Assembly (NCBI GenBank): GCA_039000515.1
Contig: JBCFYV010011135.1
Span: 16,151,191-16,215,190 of the forward strand
Reading direction: 5' to 3'
DNA length: 64,000 nucleotides
Source of the DNA: Timema cristinae
Taxonomy: Eukaryota > Arthropoda > Insecta > Phasmatodea > Timematidae
Positions 34,319 through 46,878 of the stretch are shown one piece after another. Below the pieces are notes generated by a model. That model saw only the letters and a program-made list of their open reading frames with translations, ran no database searches and was not told the origin of the DNA. Positions within the stretch are counted from its first letter, which is position 1. The number at the start of each line of letters is the position of its first letter. A program made the translations under genes and the position numbers.

Positions 34319-35583
34319 ATGGCTATGTTGGGACTGCGAGTGTTTCAGACTGGTGTGTTTGCAAGCGTGTGGGTGCTGTATGCCGCTACATATCTGGTGC
34401 GGAAACCTATAGGCGTCATGAAGGTTGGCCTAGGGGAAGATCTATCCCTGAGCAAAACCCAGCTGGGCTGGCTAGACACGGCCATACTGCTGCCTTACGC
34501 CTTAGTACAGATGTCTTGTAGTCGACTCGCAGACGTTGTGGGGCCGCGACACACCGTCGCTGCTTGTCTTTTTGTTGCAGGCCTCTCTGTTCTAACATTT
34601 GGCTGGTGGGACAACTATACCACTCTGTTAGCACTTCTGGCGCTTAGTGGGGCTGCCCAGGCCCCCGTCTGGCCTGCCTGCTGCAAATGTCTGGCGGCTT
34701 GGTTCCCAGACAATGCACTGAATTCTGTTTTCGGAGTTGTGTCCACATCAGTTTACTTCGGCAGCATTGTGGCAACTGTATTTGCCTCGTATCTCCATTA
34801 CCAGTATGGCTGGCGGTTCGTTTTCTTCCCCTTGGCTGTCCTCGTTATGGGTCTGGGACTCGTCTCGTGGCTGGTTCTCAAGATGCCAAAGGAGTACCAG
34901 TTGGTGGTTCCAGGAAAATCAACCCCGTCAAATGTCGTCAGAAGTAAACTCTCAACATGGCAGCTGTGGCAAATATCGATGGTACCGCAGCTCTCAGTTG
35001 CTATGATGGCGTTGAAATTGGTACGGTACAGCGTGTATCTATGGCTGCCAGTGTACCTTATGCAGGGGCTCAATCTGTCTGCGACAGCTGCAGGAGTCCT
35101 TCTGGCTCTCTTTGACGTTGGTGGGATACTTGGTAGTGTGGTGCTGGGTTTTATGGCAGATCGCCACGCATCACTGTTCCATACCTGGCTCGCTGTTGTC
35201 TTCAGCTCCTTTGCATTTTTGGTCTTCTTGTTTACGGCTGCCTGGGGACCGGCTATAATGGCACATCTCTATTCATTGCGGGTGCGTGTGTCTGTGGCCC
35301 AGATGCCCTGCTCGGTGGTTCGGTCGCAGTAGCCATCGGGGAGCAGAATGGTCACAATTCTGGGGCTGCAGTGGCTGGCTTGATAAATGGGTTCGGCAGT
35401 TTAGGAGGCGTTCTTGAGGGACCTTTAGTCGGCTATGTTTCGGAAGTGTATGGTTGGAACAATATGTTCTTATTTATAATAGTGTTGCTCTTACTCAGCT
35501 CGTTTTGTGTACTCCAAGCCTTGATCGTTCAAAGAAGACAAGCGAACTTGTGGCAACAGTTGCCATTTCAAAACGGCGTTTAA
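34319..35583 (+). CDS. MFS transporter, SLC37/GlpT organophosphate exchanger-like, one frameshift
   Basis: An acceptor (TTTTCCTGTTCTAG at 34263-34276) precedes a short leader, and the start ATG follows GCAGCG. The product would be about 421 residues, normal for a 12-TM major facilitator. Residues 1-35 contain VLYAATYLVRKPIGVMK, resembling the TM1 signature Y..SRKPIS.VK of SLC37 proteins. A loop-2 motif (SRLADVVGPRH, about 68-78), PVWPACCKCLAAWFP (about 120) and a second-half LFDVGGILGSVVLGFMADR (about 265) follow; the last part has DALLGGSVAVAIGEQ and LINGFGSLGGVLEGPLVGYVSE. The family exchanges sugar or glycerol phosphates, often for phosphate, across ER or other membranes; substrate here is unknown. 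Near 35270 the frame shifts by one missing base (CTCTATTCATT, where TATTTC would restore it). The remainder to TAA at 35581-35583 is open. AATAAA lies about 35 bases on. The coding part has no intron, so a retrocopy is possible. Confidence 0.85.
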
Positions 35584-35611
35584 TTAGTTACTATTTTATT
35601 TTTTAAGAGAA

Positions 35612-35630
35612 TTACAAATAAATTGAATGT
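35612..35630 (+). terminator. Poly(A) signal of the transporter
   Basis: AATAAA occurs within ACAAATAAATTGAATG shortly after the stop codon, in the position expected for cleavage and polyadenylation. Confidence 0.5.
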
Positions 35631-35984
35631 TGTGTAGTGTTATAACTTTTACTATAACCTCTCAGACATCATTCAACAAATTATTATATTAATTCAAAAC
35701 TTTTGAGAAAAACACAATAAAACTTGTATACAAACACAAGACATTTGAAACGCATAAAACACAAAAAATTAAGCTATTTTGAACATTGTGCTCATTAATT
35801 TTCAAATTGTTTGTTTCATTCATTTGTTCTCTTGTGTATGCAATGCATCTACAAATTTTTACTTTATATAGGATTTTATTTATATAAAAAAATTCTTATT
35901 CTGAAAATAGGTTGCATCCTGGAAAAATAATAACTTTTTTATATATGTGTATATATACATATACATACCTAATCATATCGTTCG

Positions 35985-36425
35985 CTTACAGGGTACGCAA
36001 ACAATTGTGCACTTATATCAAGAAACAACTTCATACTTAATCCATCCTCACTAACTTTCTCCACACTTCCCTATCCTTGTATTCTCCCATAACTTCAACA
36101 ACATCCTTACTCCAAGTCATACATGCTCTTTTATTCTTAAAACTCATAAATGTTTCTCTTTTTCACACATTCAAACATGCCCAAACTAATGTAAGAAGCT
36201 TTTTTTAACATGGACATATTGGATTCCCTTTCAAACTGCTTTCATTCACCTTCCATTCATTACTGACTCTGTCCATACAAATTTTTTCACATATATTTCT
36301 TAATTATTTCATTCAAACCACATTCACCTCGCTCTTGTGTTTCTCCTGACAAACACTCGCTTCACATCCATACAAAAATGTTGGCATTAACACACTTTTA
36401 TATACTGCCATCTTGGCCTATACCA
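35985..36425 (-). mobile_element. LINE fragment, RT C-terminal region
   Basis: The minus strand translates AKMAVYKSVLMPTFLYGCEA at its 5' end (36425 downwards), then QEKHERGECGLNEIIKKY with later stops. This is the LYG.E LINE signature, of a different family from that at 18570. A related copy lies at about 45700-46180 in the same orientation. Confidence 0.65.
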
Positions 36426-36429
36426 TTTT

Positions 36430-38150
36430 CTTCATTTGATAAAAAAAAAATCTCTCTGAAAATGAGATAATTTTTATTAGGGACAAACACACCATATTTC
36501 CTTTTAGCTTATCTAGCACTCGACATTTCTGAATATTTTGTTATTGAATTTTTAAAATGTGTGTTGTAGTTGTTATGTCATCTCTTTTTTTCTGAAATAC
36601 GATTTATTTGATACATTGTTGGCTACATTGAAGATTCCAAACAAATACACTAAATTCTTCTCACAATAGACAGAAACTTTGACCGATTGACTACAAGAAA
36701 TGTTAATAAACTCTCATATTATTTTCTTCAATTCACAGTTTTTATTTGTGATTAAATTGAAACGAGCACTGTAATTGCCAATTTAAATGACTCTCTCTCT
36801 CCTCTTCGGTTCTTGAGGTAGTTTGGAATATATATTTGGAAGAAGGTACAAGAAAGGTCTATAGAAAACATAAAAAGGGGAATAAACACAATATGGCTTT
36901 TACAATGAATGATTGCTGCCATATACTTATCCAATATTCTTTACCAATTTTATTTTTTTCCTTTCTGTTTTTTTAGGAATATGTGTTGCACTTTTTACAC
37001 GCCTCCCTGATGAGCTCTGATATAATGAAACCTATGTCGGCTTGGGCTGTAAAGGTTAATTTTCTTTAAGAGGCAACCATTACCTCTTTGTTCAATGGCA
37101 GCAATGTAATGTGTGAACTGTGTTATCTTTTTCATTGTAATTGCCATATTGTGTTTTTTTTACCTTTTTTTATGTTTTCAATCCACTTTCCCTTTACTTT
37201 CTTCCACGTATATATTATTTATAAGTTAATTAACTGATATCTTAATAATTATTATTGATTAAAGGTGTGTGAAACTTATAAAAGCTTTGCAAAAAAAATA
37301 TATTTATAGTTGAAACACACATATTTCTCTTTTTATACTTTATGCTTTTATTTCCATCACAAAATAGTGTTAGTGTAAAATATAAACTTAAAAACCTAAT
37401 TACTTTTGTGATAGTAGCTTAAATTATCATTTCAAGACTAAATATATAATTATTTTTGCATCATAATATTTTGCAAATTATATTTAATGCCTAAATTTAC
37501 ATAGTTATGTAAAGTATCCAACATCAAAGATATTTTTTAAACATTCGAACTTTGATTCGAGAATATCTCATATTATTCAATTTGTCCTCACTTTGAATTA
37601 AAAAAGTGTACCTCACATTCTCCTATAGTTGATTATCTCTTTTTTTAGTGCCTTTTGATGTCACACTATGTTTGTGTGCATTTAATAATCCTGCCATTTT
37701 TTTAATCATTTCATGGATATATTTTTGTGATATCATTATAAAATTCGTTTATCAAACTGTTTTTTTGCAAAGCGTGTCTCAAAATGTTTTAAATACCTTT
37801 ATTACAGTAATAATTACCATACCAATAATGTTTTTCTTTACAATAAAATAGTATTAAATCTTGTCATAATACTTATTTCTTGTTCTAAACAAATATTTTA
37901 ATTTGATTTGTGATTGTTACTATACAAATGATACATTTATTTGGATGTGTTTGTTTTAAGTTGGGTCTATCAAATTGAGATAATTTTAACTCTTGTTTTA
38001 ATCTAATTTTCTTTTTAATGTTTTGAGATTTTGTTTATTGTGTATTTTGCACAAAAATGGTAGAACATTAGCGAGTAGATTTAAATAAATTAATAGAGAT
38101 CACAATCATTGGAAGTTAGCTGGTCTTGGAACTTTTAGTAAAACTCTTAC
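36430..38150. other. AT-rich gene-free stretch
   Basis: No gene, SINE or TIR element recognised. Confidence 0.5.
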
Positions 38151-38159
38151 AATTGTGCT

Positions 38160-38425
38160 TAAGTTTTCACCTACATACATAATATTTATCAAGCTTTCAC
38201 CAAAGCACATCTTTTAAGCTCTTTAATCTTTTTCAAGTAATCACCAACTTACATACTCTTCAAGCTTTCACAAAAAACATAATCTTCAAGTCTTCACAAA
38301 AAACATAAATTTCATTCTTTATACCTAAACTTTCGTAAAAAACATAAATTTTAAGTTTTCACCAACAAACATAATCTTCAAGCTTTCGACAACAAACACA
38401 ATATTCAAACTTTATAATGCACACA
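38160..38425. repeat. Degenerate tandem repeat, about 27-33-bp unit
   Basis: Successive units approximate CAAGCTTTCACCAAAAAACATAATCTT with A-rich variation (for example AAGCTTTCACAAAAAACATA, AAGTTTTCACCAACAAACAT). About eight units are visible before the pattern fades. Non-coding. Confidence 0.65.
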
Positions 38426-38429
38426 TTCA

Positions 38430-39360
38430 AATCTCTTTTAATGAATTCATTAGATAGAAGGATGACTCAGCTGTCAGTAAGTGTGTTTAAACATTGCCAC
38501 ACCATATTTGAAAGACTTAGTTTCTTATACTCTTGAGGAGGTTGAAGTCTCTTAGGGCCGAGTATATGTATATCATTGGAATAACAACAGTTTACTCCCT
38601 GCATGTGAAAGTCTATGGATCTAAAAACTGTATTTGAATGAACTTAATGGTCTCGGCCCTTAGTCTAGCCTTGGCGTGGCAGAAAGTTGGTGCTAAGAGC
38701 CGATCTGATTCACTCTACCTTTTATCGTTAAATCTGCCAGAACCGTTGAAATTGGCTTCCCAGATCTGCGCTTGTTCTGGCGCCAGTTATGTAGGGTAGG
38801 ATTGTATTATTTCACTAGAACTAGAACATTATCTTCTATTATAGAACATTATATGCAGATAAAAATGATAGAACATTCTGAGAAATCGCTTCATAAATAA
38901 CTGTTTGGCGATTATTTCTTGTACAACCATGCAAAAATGATGAAATAGCCACGGTACTCTTTACACACAAATTCATTATACGAGTGGCACTAAAAGTGTT
39001 AAATATGCTCTCTTTATGGTTTGTACAACAAATAGTGATGAATGAGTGACAAAAAATAAATATTTCTATCACAAGAGTGAATATTATTTACCAATCTAAT
39101 AGATGGCTTAATTTTTTTTCTAAAAGAATTGGTTCTCACTCATAGGAAATTAGTCTGAGGTATGTTAACTTTAAGATATTAAAGATGTTTTTTATATATT
39201 TATTCTTACTGGTATCGAAAGAATAGAGTCAATCATAATATTATGATTCTTGATACTTCGAATACTAGCTCTCAATGAAACTACTGCCATCTAAGCAGAA
39301 TAGCAAAATTCAGAATAAGTAATAATTGATTCTCTAATATTAGTTTATTTGTTGTTATTA
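38430..39360. other. Non-coding spacer
   Basis: Contains a GC-richer block (about 38540-38790) without recognisable features; otherwise AT-rich. Confidence 0.4.
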
Positions 39361-39376
39361 TTATATAATTTTGGTT

Positions 39377-39647
39377 CAAAAATTAGGTGGCCCAATGGCT
39401 AGATAATTGTATAATAAAGGAAATAGATTAAAACTAAAGAAAAAGGAAAAATAAACTACTAAGAATAAATTTGATGAAGAAAGCCCACCTAGGGAAAGAG
39501 GAAAAATGTGGGAAGAATCCAATGCACAAAGGTGACATCTTCCCACATTTTTCCTCTTTCCCTAGGTGGGCTTTCTTCATCAAATTTATTCTTAGTAGTT
39601 TATTTTTCCATTTTCTTTAGTTTTATCAATTTCCTTTATTATAAAAC
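39377..39647. mobile_element. Fold-back insertion with 15-bp TSD
   Basis: TATATAATTTTGGTT flanks both sides (39362-39376 and 39648-39662). Inside lie a 33-base lead (containing GGTGGCCCAATGGCTAG, A-box-like) and two arms, 39410-39515 and 39539-39643, that are almost perfect inverted repeats separated by a 23-base loop. The long TSD is of the size LINE machinery makes, not that of common DNA transposons. A transcript would fold into a roughly 105-bp hairpin. Confidence 0.8.
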
Positions 39648-39662
39648 TATATAATTTTGGTT

Positions 39663-40910
39663 TAGTTAATAACCCTATCTGGGGGATTTAAAATACTTGT
39701 GTTTTCGATAGTTGTTTACTATAACTTTTTTTTAACGTTTATAAATGTTTGACTTAGGCTATATTCTAGGCAAAAATACATGCCTACAAATGTAATTTAT
39801 AATATTTTATTAATCAATTATGTATGGTATGATTTAATACTTGGTAAGATGGATGGATCTTTTTTTTTTGTTAAAATTTAAAACTGTTTTTAATTACTAT
39901 TTAAATTTTTAATTTTATTGCTATACTATAAAGTTGAATAAATATGTTTTTATTTGTGGTTGGAAAAAAAGGTTAATCACAGTTCACACTTTACACTGCT
40001 GCCACTGAACAAAGAAGTAATGAATGTTCCTTAAAAAAACTTAAGTGATAGCAATCTATTTCCCAATTTAGGTTTCATTCCCTATAAAATCATCATAAGG
40101 AACTGTGAAACACACACACAATACTTTTTTTTACTCCCTTGTATCTTCTTCCATGTTAACAAAAGTTCCTTAAAAAATGAAAAGTTTTCCTCAAAAAACT
40201 TTAAAAATAAAAACGCCACCACAAATTACAGGTCACATTTTAAATTGGTGTCGATAAGTGAATATATATATTCTTTTGTTTAAATTTTTATCACCTAATT
40301 CAAAAGGTGTGTCAAAGTCCACATTTTTGGTTTAGGTTCAAATTTTGAGTGAATTATTTAGAAGGAAAATATCTTATGCACATTGATCTAACTTGAAGAT
40401 ACCAAAAGAATATACAAAATGTATCCCTTTTTCTTTAGAAAATATTCTGAGTCTAATATATGAAAGTAAAATTTAATGATTTGATAAGAAATTAAATAAA
40501 CATGTCTAACATATTATATATCTCACTTCTATCAAAACATTTTTTAAATGTTCAAAAGATTTAGTCTTATTTGACAGAAAAAAAATTATTACATTGTGTA
40601 ATTTAATTACTACAAGTTTCTGACAAGTATAATATATCAATTGCAACATATTTAGTATCAAAGAATGACAGAAATTCTACTTACTATGTATTTAACTGAT
40701 TTGTTTTTCTGGATCTTAGTCAAACTTAACTATCATTCAAAGCAAAGTCAAAGTTTTGGAAGCTTTCTACATGCTTTCATATTCCCATTATTTTTTCAAT
40801 GCATATCAGGATTTATTGAGACATAAGTTTGATATTTGAGATGTAAAATTGTGATAAATACTTTTAATTTGTACATATTTTCTATTAGTTAAGGTATTTT
40901 AACCATATAT
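39663..40910. other. AT-rich spacer
   Basis: Nothing recognised. Confidence 0.5.
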
Positions 40911-40929
40911 TTGTATTTGAGACAACTGA

Positions 40930-41350
40930 TGGCTACAGACAGGGAAAACCTGGAAATGTCATGGAATTTTTTGATAACAAGAGAAACTTGGAAAAATCAT
41001 GGACTTACGGGGAAATCAGGAAATCTAAATATTTATCTTATAATAATTGTTGTTATACTACCCGTTCGGGTTATACATACGCTAATGTGTAATGGAAGGG
41101 TGATTGTGAGATCAAATGGAGGACCTACAGTTTAACGTGGGATCCGAACCACGGTGGAGATCTGGCATTCCACACATTCACAAGTCGTGATTAATACACA
41201 TCTTGTCAGAGGTGAAGTAAGGGTTTCACAATGAAATAAATCTGTGCCGGGATCGAGGATTGAACCCCGAATCCCAGTACATAAGTCTGACATCTTACCC
41301 CTAGACCACCAGGTCACCAATATCTATCTTAAAAAAAAACACACAATTAT
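40930..41350. mobile_element. Remnant of a CAGGG-type element end
   Basis: GACAGGGAAAACCTGGAAATG, followed by further CATGGAATTTTTTG and CTTGGAAAAATCATGG blocks, resembles the subterminal repeats of the 13758 class. Only one end is evident; a SINE-A copy sits immediately inside. Confidence 0.35.
41056..41318 (-). mobile_element. SINE-A, nearly full-length copy
   Basis: Minus-strand head GGTGACCTGGTGGTCTAGG, B-box GGGTTCAATCCTCG, and the shared tail; the TAA repeats are reduced. TSD AATATTTATCTTA (41028-41040) and AATATCTATCTTA (41319-41331), one mismatch. Confidence 0.8.
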
Positions 41351-41744
41351 TTGTAAATTATTCAAAAATGACAAACCCAGGAGAACAGAGGAATCAAACC
41401 TTAGACCAAGTGTAGTTTTTGAGTTTACGAATATGATACTTGATATGGCTTTATCTGCAACCTAAAAACCATTTTGATCTTCTAAGTATCATTAGTTCTG
41501 AACATTTAATTGTACAAGCATATGCTTTCTTCCATTAAAAAAAACAATCATTTAGCACCTAAACATTAAATGAAATATTTTGTTTCTCGCTTGTTAGCAA
41601 AATATATTGCCTGGATATGACAGTCTAACATGAGACCCAAACTCCACCACCACCACATTTACATATAAACAATACCTTAATATTTAATATATTGAAAAAT
41701 CAACTTGTAAAAAGAATTGTTTATTTGATCAATTTAATAAACAG

Positions 41745-41908
41745 AAGAATGTGGGGAATGTCAGGCCTCCACCGTGGTTCGGATCCCACGTTAAACTGTA
41801 TGTCCTCCATTTAATCTCACAATCACCCTACCATTACACATTAGCGTAAGTGCGTATAACCCGAACGAGTAGTAAGACGCGGAGCTAATGATGATGATAA
41901 TAATAAAA
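41745..41908 (+). mobile_element. SINE-A, 5'-truncated copy
   Basis: Begins within the body (GAATGTGGGGAATGTCAGG) and ends in the tail with TGATGATGATAATAATAA. The promoter half is missing. Confidence 0.8.
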
Positions 41909-42191
41909 CAGAAAAATTGTATTTCCAAAGAGAAAGGTTTTTTCAGGGAAAATTGCAGATTGTTGTTTGGAAAACCTGTAAAATTTGGTGAGTTTTATTA
42001 TTTAGGTTCTGTAGCCATGTTGTATTTTACAATCATAAATTAATATATAATAAATAAAATGGTAGAATTGTAGGAAAATATAGCACAAAAGTAAAAACAC
42101 TAACACACATTTATACACACTTGAATATTTCAATGTCTTATTTCAACTTTCTCAGGAAGTAATAGTATAATTATTTCATTTTTCTAGAGCT

Positions 42192-43945
42192 TGGTCCACT
42201 ATTTTACAACTAATCCAAATCTTCATTTTACTTTCAAATCCTGAATCTTGAAAAATTATGAACATAAGAAGAAATATAATAATAGGGATGGACCCTCGTC
42301 CTTGACTTTACATCCATTACCGTTTCCAGCTTGTGGCTTGGGTAATTTTTTTATTCAAGCCATATAGTTCGTACTACCCGATTGCTAGGCCTGTCGTAGC
42401 TTCATATGACTCACAACTAGGTCAGGCACAAAATCCAGTTCCCGGCTTTTGATTTATCAATATAATGGGGTAAACCCATGTTTTCATCCATGACAAATTT
42501 TCGACCATGCCGGGAATCAAACCCAGGACCCTTTGCTTTGTAGATAGACATTCTAACCAGTAAAACTTCTCCATCTTCTTTAGATATTGTCTATAGCAGC
42601 CAATGGGTTCAGTAGAGTTTCTTTGGGTTGATTAAATAATGGTGGGGATGGAGAACATAGTCGATTAAAGAAATTGAAATTTATGATGTTGATTCTAAAG
42701 TTTTATTTTATAGAAAAGTTAATAGACATTTTGTTACAATTTAAACCACTAGTTACATGATGAAAAAATAATAAAAAATTATTACTTGAAGATAAACATA
42801 ATATGGTTATGTTAGTGATACATTAGCCACATGATGGTCTCCCTTTTTCCTCCACTCATCTCTCAATAACTTAAAGATTACACGTGAAGAACACTTATTC
42901 ATACCTCTTAGAATACGTCTTCGCGAGCTAACCAGCAAGTGTCCCGTTAACACTTCCCTTCCACATAGTATCAAAAACAGTTGCTAAAATCTGATATGCT
43001 GATTGGTTAGCTGTTCGTTCCAAACCTCCTCTTTCAACTGCGAAGCCACAGGTGCATCTCACAACTTCCGGGTACATATAAAATAAATCAATACAATGCG
43101 TAAAATGAAAGGTAAAAGTAATAAATTTAGATAACGCTAATATTCCAACAAAGACTTGACAAAAATGGCCTAAAAATGAAGTTGATGAATTTAAAACATA
43201 TATTGCTTACAACTTTGGTAATGGTTTAAACAAATTATAACTAACATAAAACCCCAAACTTTCTTATAATTAAACATTGGATAGTAATATAGAGATTAAA
43301 CTAGGCTTAGAAAAGAATAATACATTGAAGATACTGAAGGCTATTTATTAAAATAGGCCTAAACGATTAGAAAACAATGTAATATAAATTTAGTACTCTC
43401 AGTATCTTGATAGTGCTAACATTCTGACTTCTAATAAACTTAAGGAGGGATTTTGTAAAATGATATATAAAATGTTATTAAATGTCTTTGAATTTTATAA
43501 ATACTGAGCACTTGTGAAATGGTCGAGAGCTAAGGTCCTAAAACCCCGACCACTTTACAATATGCTATCGACTTAGCTAAGGTTTTGGATTGTATTTTCT
43601 ATTTTTTTTATATATATATATCCTCTTATGTTCATAATTTTCCTTTCAAAATTTTGATTAAAGATTCAGGATTCGAAGGTAAATTGGAGATTCAATTTCG
43701 AGATTTAATTTCATAAAGTAAAAGATTCAACCCAACTATAAAATAGAATAATAGGAAATACAAATAGTAATCAATTGTTAAATTACTGTTCTAGGGTCTG
43801 GTTGTTAAGTTCTTCCAGTATTTATAGCTGGTTTAGAACCACCCAAAAGCATTACACAAATTTCACTTGAAAAATAGGTGGGTGGGGGTTTAAGGCTTGA
43901 ATCCAAAATTTTATCAAAGATTCGAGGGTCCCATCCTTATTTTGT
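42192..43945. mobile_element. Decayed TIR element(s) with AT-rich inverted arms
   Basis: AGGGATGGACCCTCG at about 42287 and CGAGGGTCCCATCCT at about 43926 are inverted. Outside and inside them, arms at about 42192-42280 and 43620-43740 are also inverted (TTATGTTCATAATTTTC blocks and TCAGGATTCGAAGG-like motifs). The ends resemble hAT TIRs but no TSD was found. A SINE-D copy interrupts the left end. Confidence 0.35.
42308..42570 (-). mobile_element. SINE-D copy
   Basis: The minus strand has a B-box GGTTTGATTCCCGG near 42527, a body with ACCCCATTATATTG, and ends in CCACAAGCTGGAAACGG and ATGGATGTAAA. Its 3' tail resembles the LINE end at 29410-29455 and 45290-45345. Relatives at 58960-59200 and 61052-61335. 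Confidence 0.65.
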
Positions 43946-44399
43946 TCATATTCTCTTCTAACTTATAAATTCTGTCTTAATACTACTCGCTGAGGAAATA
44001 TTGAAGTGTGTGTAAATATATGTTAGTGTTTTACCTTTTATTGTGCTTTATTTTTATACAATTCTATAATTTTATTTATTCCTTACTATATTATACTATG
44101 CGTAGTGCAATTTATTACATACATATTATTATAAATTTGTATTCATTTGAATGTATTTAAGTTAAATGTCAATTTATACCTATATGGTTATTTCTATTAT
44201 GTTGATTGTTTTACTGAAGTATTACTAGAAATGTTTGTCTGAAATATTTTTATTGTTGCTAGACATTGAATAATGAATTTATATTTACACTATATTATTT
44301 TCTATTACAATTAAAATGAACAAAAAATATATTTTTCTATATTTTTTTTAATGTACTTTATTTCCTTGCTATAATCTTAAATCTATATATTGTTTTCCT

Positions 44400-44640
44400 A
44401 GAACCATGTCTAACTACTTGCTCAGACTGTACGCATATGTACTAATTGCACTAATGAGTGAGGGATGAATAAGGCTGAATTTAGAGGAAATGTACCCATA
44501 TTTGTGTGAAGGGAGAGTGGGAAAACCACCCTCAGTACACCCAACAGGGATTTAAACTCAAATCTCCCTGTCACCAGCACTCTAGTCAAACACGAGAGTG
44601 ACATCTTAGACCATGAAGCCACTGAAGCAGATCTTTTATA
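44400..44640 (-). mobile_element. SINE-B, divergent copy
   Basis: The minus strand keeps the head (TCAGTGGCTTCATGG), B-box-like GAGTTTAAATCCC, the CACAAATATGGGTAC body block and a weak tail. Identity to the other copies is low. Confidence 0.6.
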
Positions 44641-45249
44641 TTTGAAATAAAATATTAAAACCCTAGAACTCTTACTTTCCTCATCATTGTTAACGGCAAA
44701 AAAAAGTTTTAAGTTTGCTTTTTATAAAAGGCCCACTCTATAAATATTGAACTAATTAGAATCTCTATGCTGAACATATATGAAGGCTTTAATCAGTATT
44801 TTTAAAATACTATATCTTTGATGTATTATTTAATGTGCACTTTCTTAACCGAATGATTATAATCAGCACACACAAATAACTATGAGCGAAAGGGTCTACC
44901 AATTTTCCCAGAAAAGGTATTTTCATATACCTTCCAGGGTTCCTTAACACGCCACGACCGGCCGACGGCTTTCCTTTACCCCTTAAGAAAGTTTTGCTAT
45001 GTATTTTATTTTATCGCTCAAGTATAATTTGTCAACCCTGGTTGGGTTTTAGCCCACGAACATCTAGTCCTAAGGGAAGTACTTTACTCCAAGACCATTA
45101 AGGTTGACTTATTGTAAGATATTATCAGTGAGATAATAAGCTCTTCAGTAGCTCGTGTCTTAGTATTTATCCAGCTTATCCACATTTTATTATTTCGGTG
45201 TCGTTAGTACCCTTTTGGCTTGTAACACATAATTATTCTACTGGAGTAG

Positions 45250-45350
45250 GGTTGGGGAATGAAGAATTTGAGAGGAAATAGGGATATGGAAGGCATTTTA
45301 CTAAACTGACCAGGCCACAGGCTGAAAACAAATTTATAATGATGATACTT
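45250..45350 (+). mobile_element. LINE 3'-end fragment
   Basis: GGAAGGCATTTTACTAAACTG, then GACCAGGCCACAGGCTG and a TTTATAATGATGATA tail, matching the end of the LINE at 29400-29455. Only the last hundred bases are present. Confidence 0.55.
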
Positions 45351-45689
45351 TCATACCATATTTAGTAGACTATATCAAATACGATTTTATTTCATGACAA
45401 AGTTTTAAAATATCGAGAGCTGATTGATATTATACTACAAAGAAAAAGTTGCATTACAGTAGAGGTTGAGCGAAGTCAAATCAAATATATAAATTAATAT
45501 TCCTGAAACCGAATCGAAGTTGGAGTATTTTCTAAAAAATAGTTTTATCTAAATTGCATATTTACATAACATTAGACACCAAATTTTACAAAAAAAAAGT
45601 GCAAAAATATAGTGATTTCATCCAAAATTTATAATAATTTTCTTTTACAACATATTATTCAATTGCTACAAATTATTGTCATGTACATA

Positions 45690-46180
45690 ACAGAAAATAA
45701 AAAATACATACGTAACTAATCGCGCCATTCCTTGCGGGATAGGCAAGAAACTGTGCATGTAGCTAAATAAACAACACCATATTTAATCCATCCTCATTAA
45801 CTTTCTTCACCTTGCATACTCCCTTTTCTTCATCAACATCCATACACAGAGTCATACATGCTCTTTTATTCTTAGGACTATCAATATTTCTCTTTTTCAC
45901 ACACTCATCTACAACATTTCACTACATCTTACATGGCCTACCCCTTCCTTTTGATCCACACACTCTACCTTCACATATTTGCTTCTTCACTTGATCCACA
46001 TTATCCTCTCAACACGCAAAACCAACATCGAACACTTCTTTCACATTGACCTATCGGATTCCCTTTCAAACCACACTCTTTCAATACCCATTCATTACTG
46101 AATCAATCCATCATTGTTTTTCCACATACATTTCTTAGATATATCATTCTAACCACATCCAGATTGTTATCCCTAGTTTG
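45690..46180 (-). mobile_element. LINE fragment related to 35985-36425
   Basis: Shares the blocks TTTAATCCATCCTCATTAAC, GTCATACATGCTCTTTTATTC, TATTTCTCTTTTTCACACA and GGATTCCCTTTCAAAC with the 35985 copy, in the same orientation. It extends further but has frequent stops. Dead copy. Confidence 0.6.
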
Positions 46181-46189
46181 CAGCTTCAG

Positions 46190-46870
46190 GGTAACTGGTT
46201 GATGTCTCAACGATTTGTCGTCTCTGGGCGATGTTGCGTTCAGACACGTGTGGGTAGGGGCAGGAATAATGTTGGCGAATATGTCCTGGAAACATTAGTC
46301 GCTGTAGTTATAATTAATATTATTTAAATTTCTATTAACATTAATTGTGGTGTTGGGGAAAGAGGGGTAAGGGGGTCAAATACACTGTTTGCCTCTCTCC
46401 CCTTGGGTGCACCAATGCTTACAGCAAAAGATATGTGTAAATATCTTACAATAAACCAATGACGTAGCGATAGAGTATTAATAGTCCGAGATAATCTCCC
46501 TATGTTAGTAGATTTACGCATCTAAATAGCTTCTGGAGCATAAATTCTCAAGTTGGGAGACTCGTTTGTTTCCAAGTAGCATTGTGTGAGATAATTTAGG
46601 CTGTATAAAATAGTTTTAATTGCAACGTGAGTTGGACAATCCATCTGATTCCTTCTCACCAAGATTTGATGGACGCTTGATCGATATATCACTTCATTTT
46701 ACTCTTATTATGATTGTTTGCTTTGAGTATTGCTAACTGTGTGCTTTTAATTACACTAGACTAATTGAATATTATCTGTCTCTCTTATGTATTCATAAAT
46801 GTGCCCATACCACTCTTAGCCCCGACATTTAGATTTACTTAAATTTATAACCATGTAGATATCATTACAA
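46190..46870. other. Non-coding spacer
   Basis: Nothing recognised. Confidence 0.4.
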
Positions 46871-46878
46871 TTTGAGAA

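Noticed and set aside
34416..35073. Other frames inside the transporter gene
   Set aside because: Antisense or shifted shadows of the SLC37-like coding sequence, with no family resemblance.
29507..35583. Fusion of the sorting nexin and transporter into one gene
   Set aside because: The sorting nexin has its own terminal exon with stop at 31558; joining its PX exon to the acceptor at 34276 hits a stop after a few codons.
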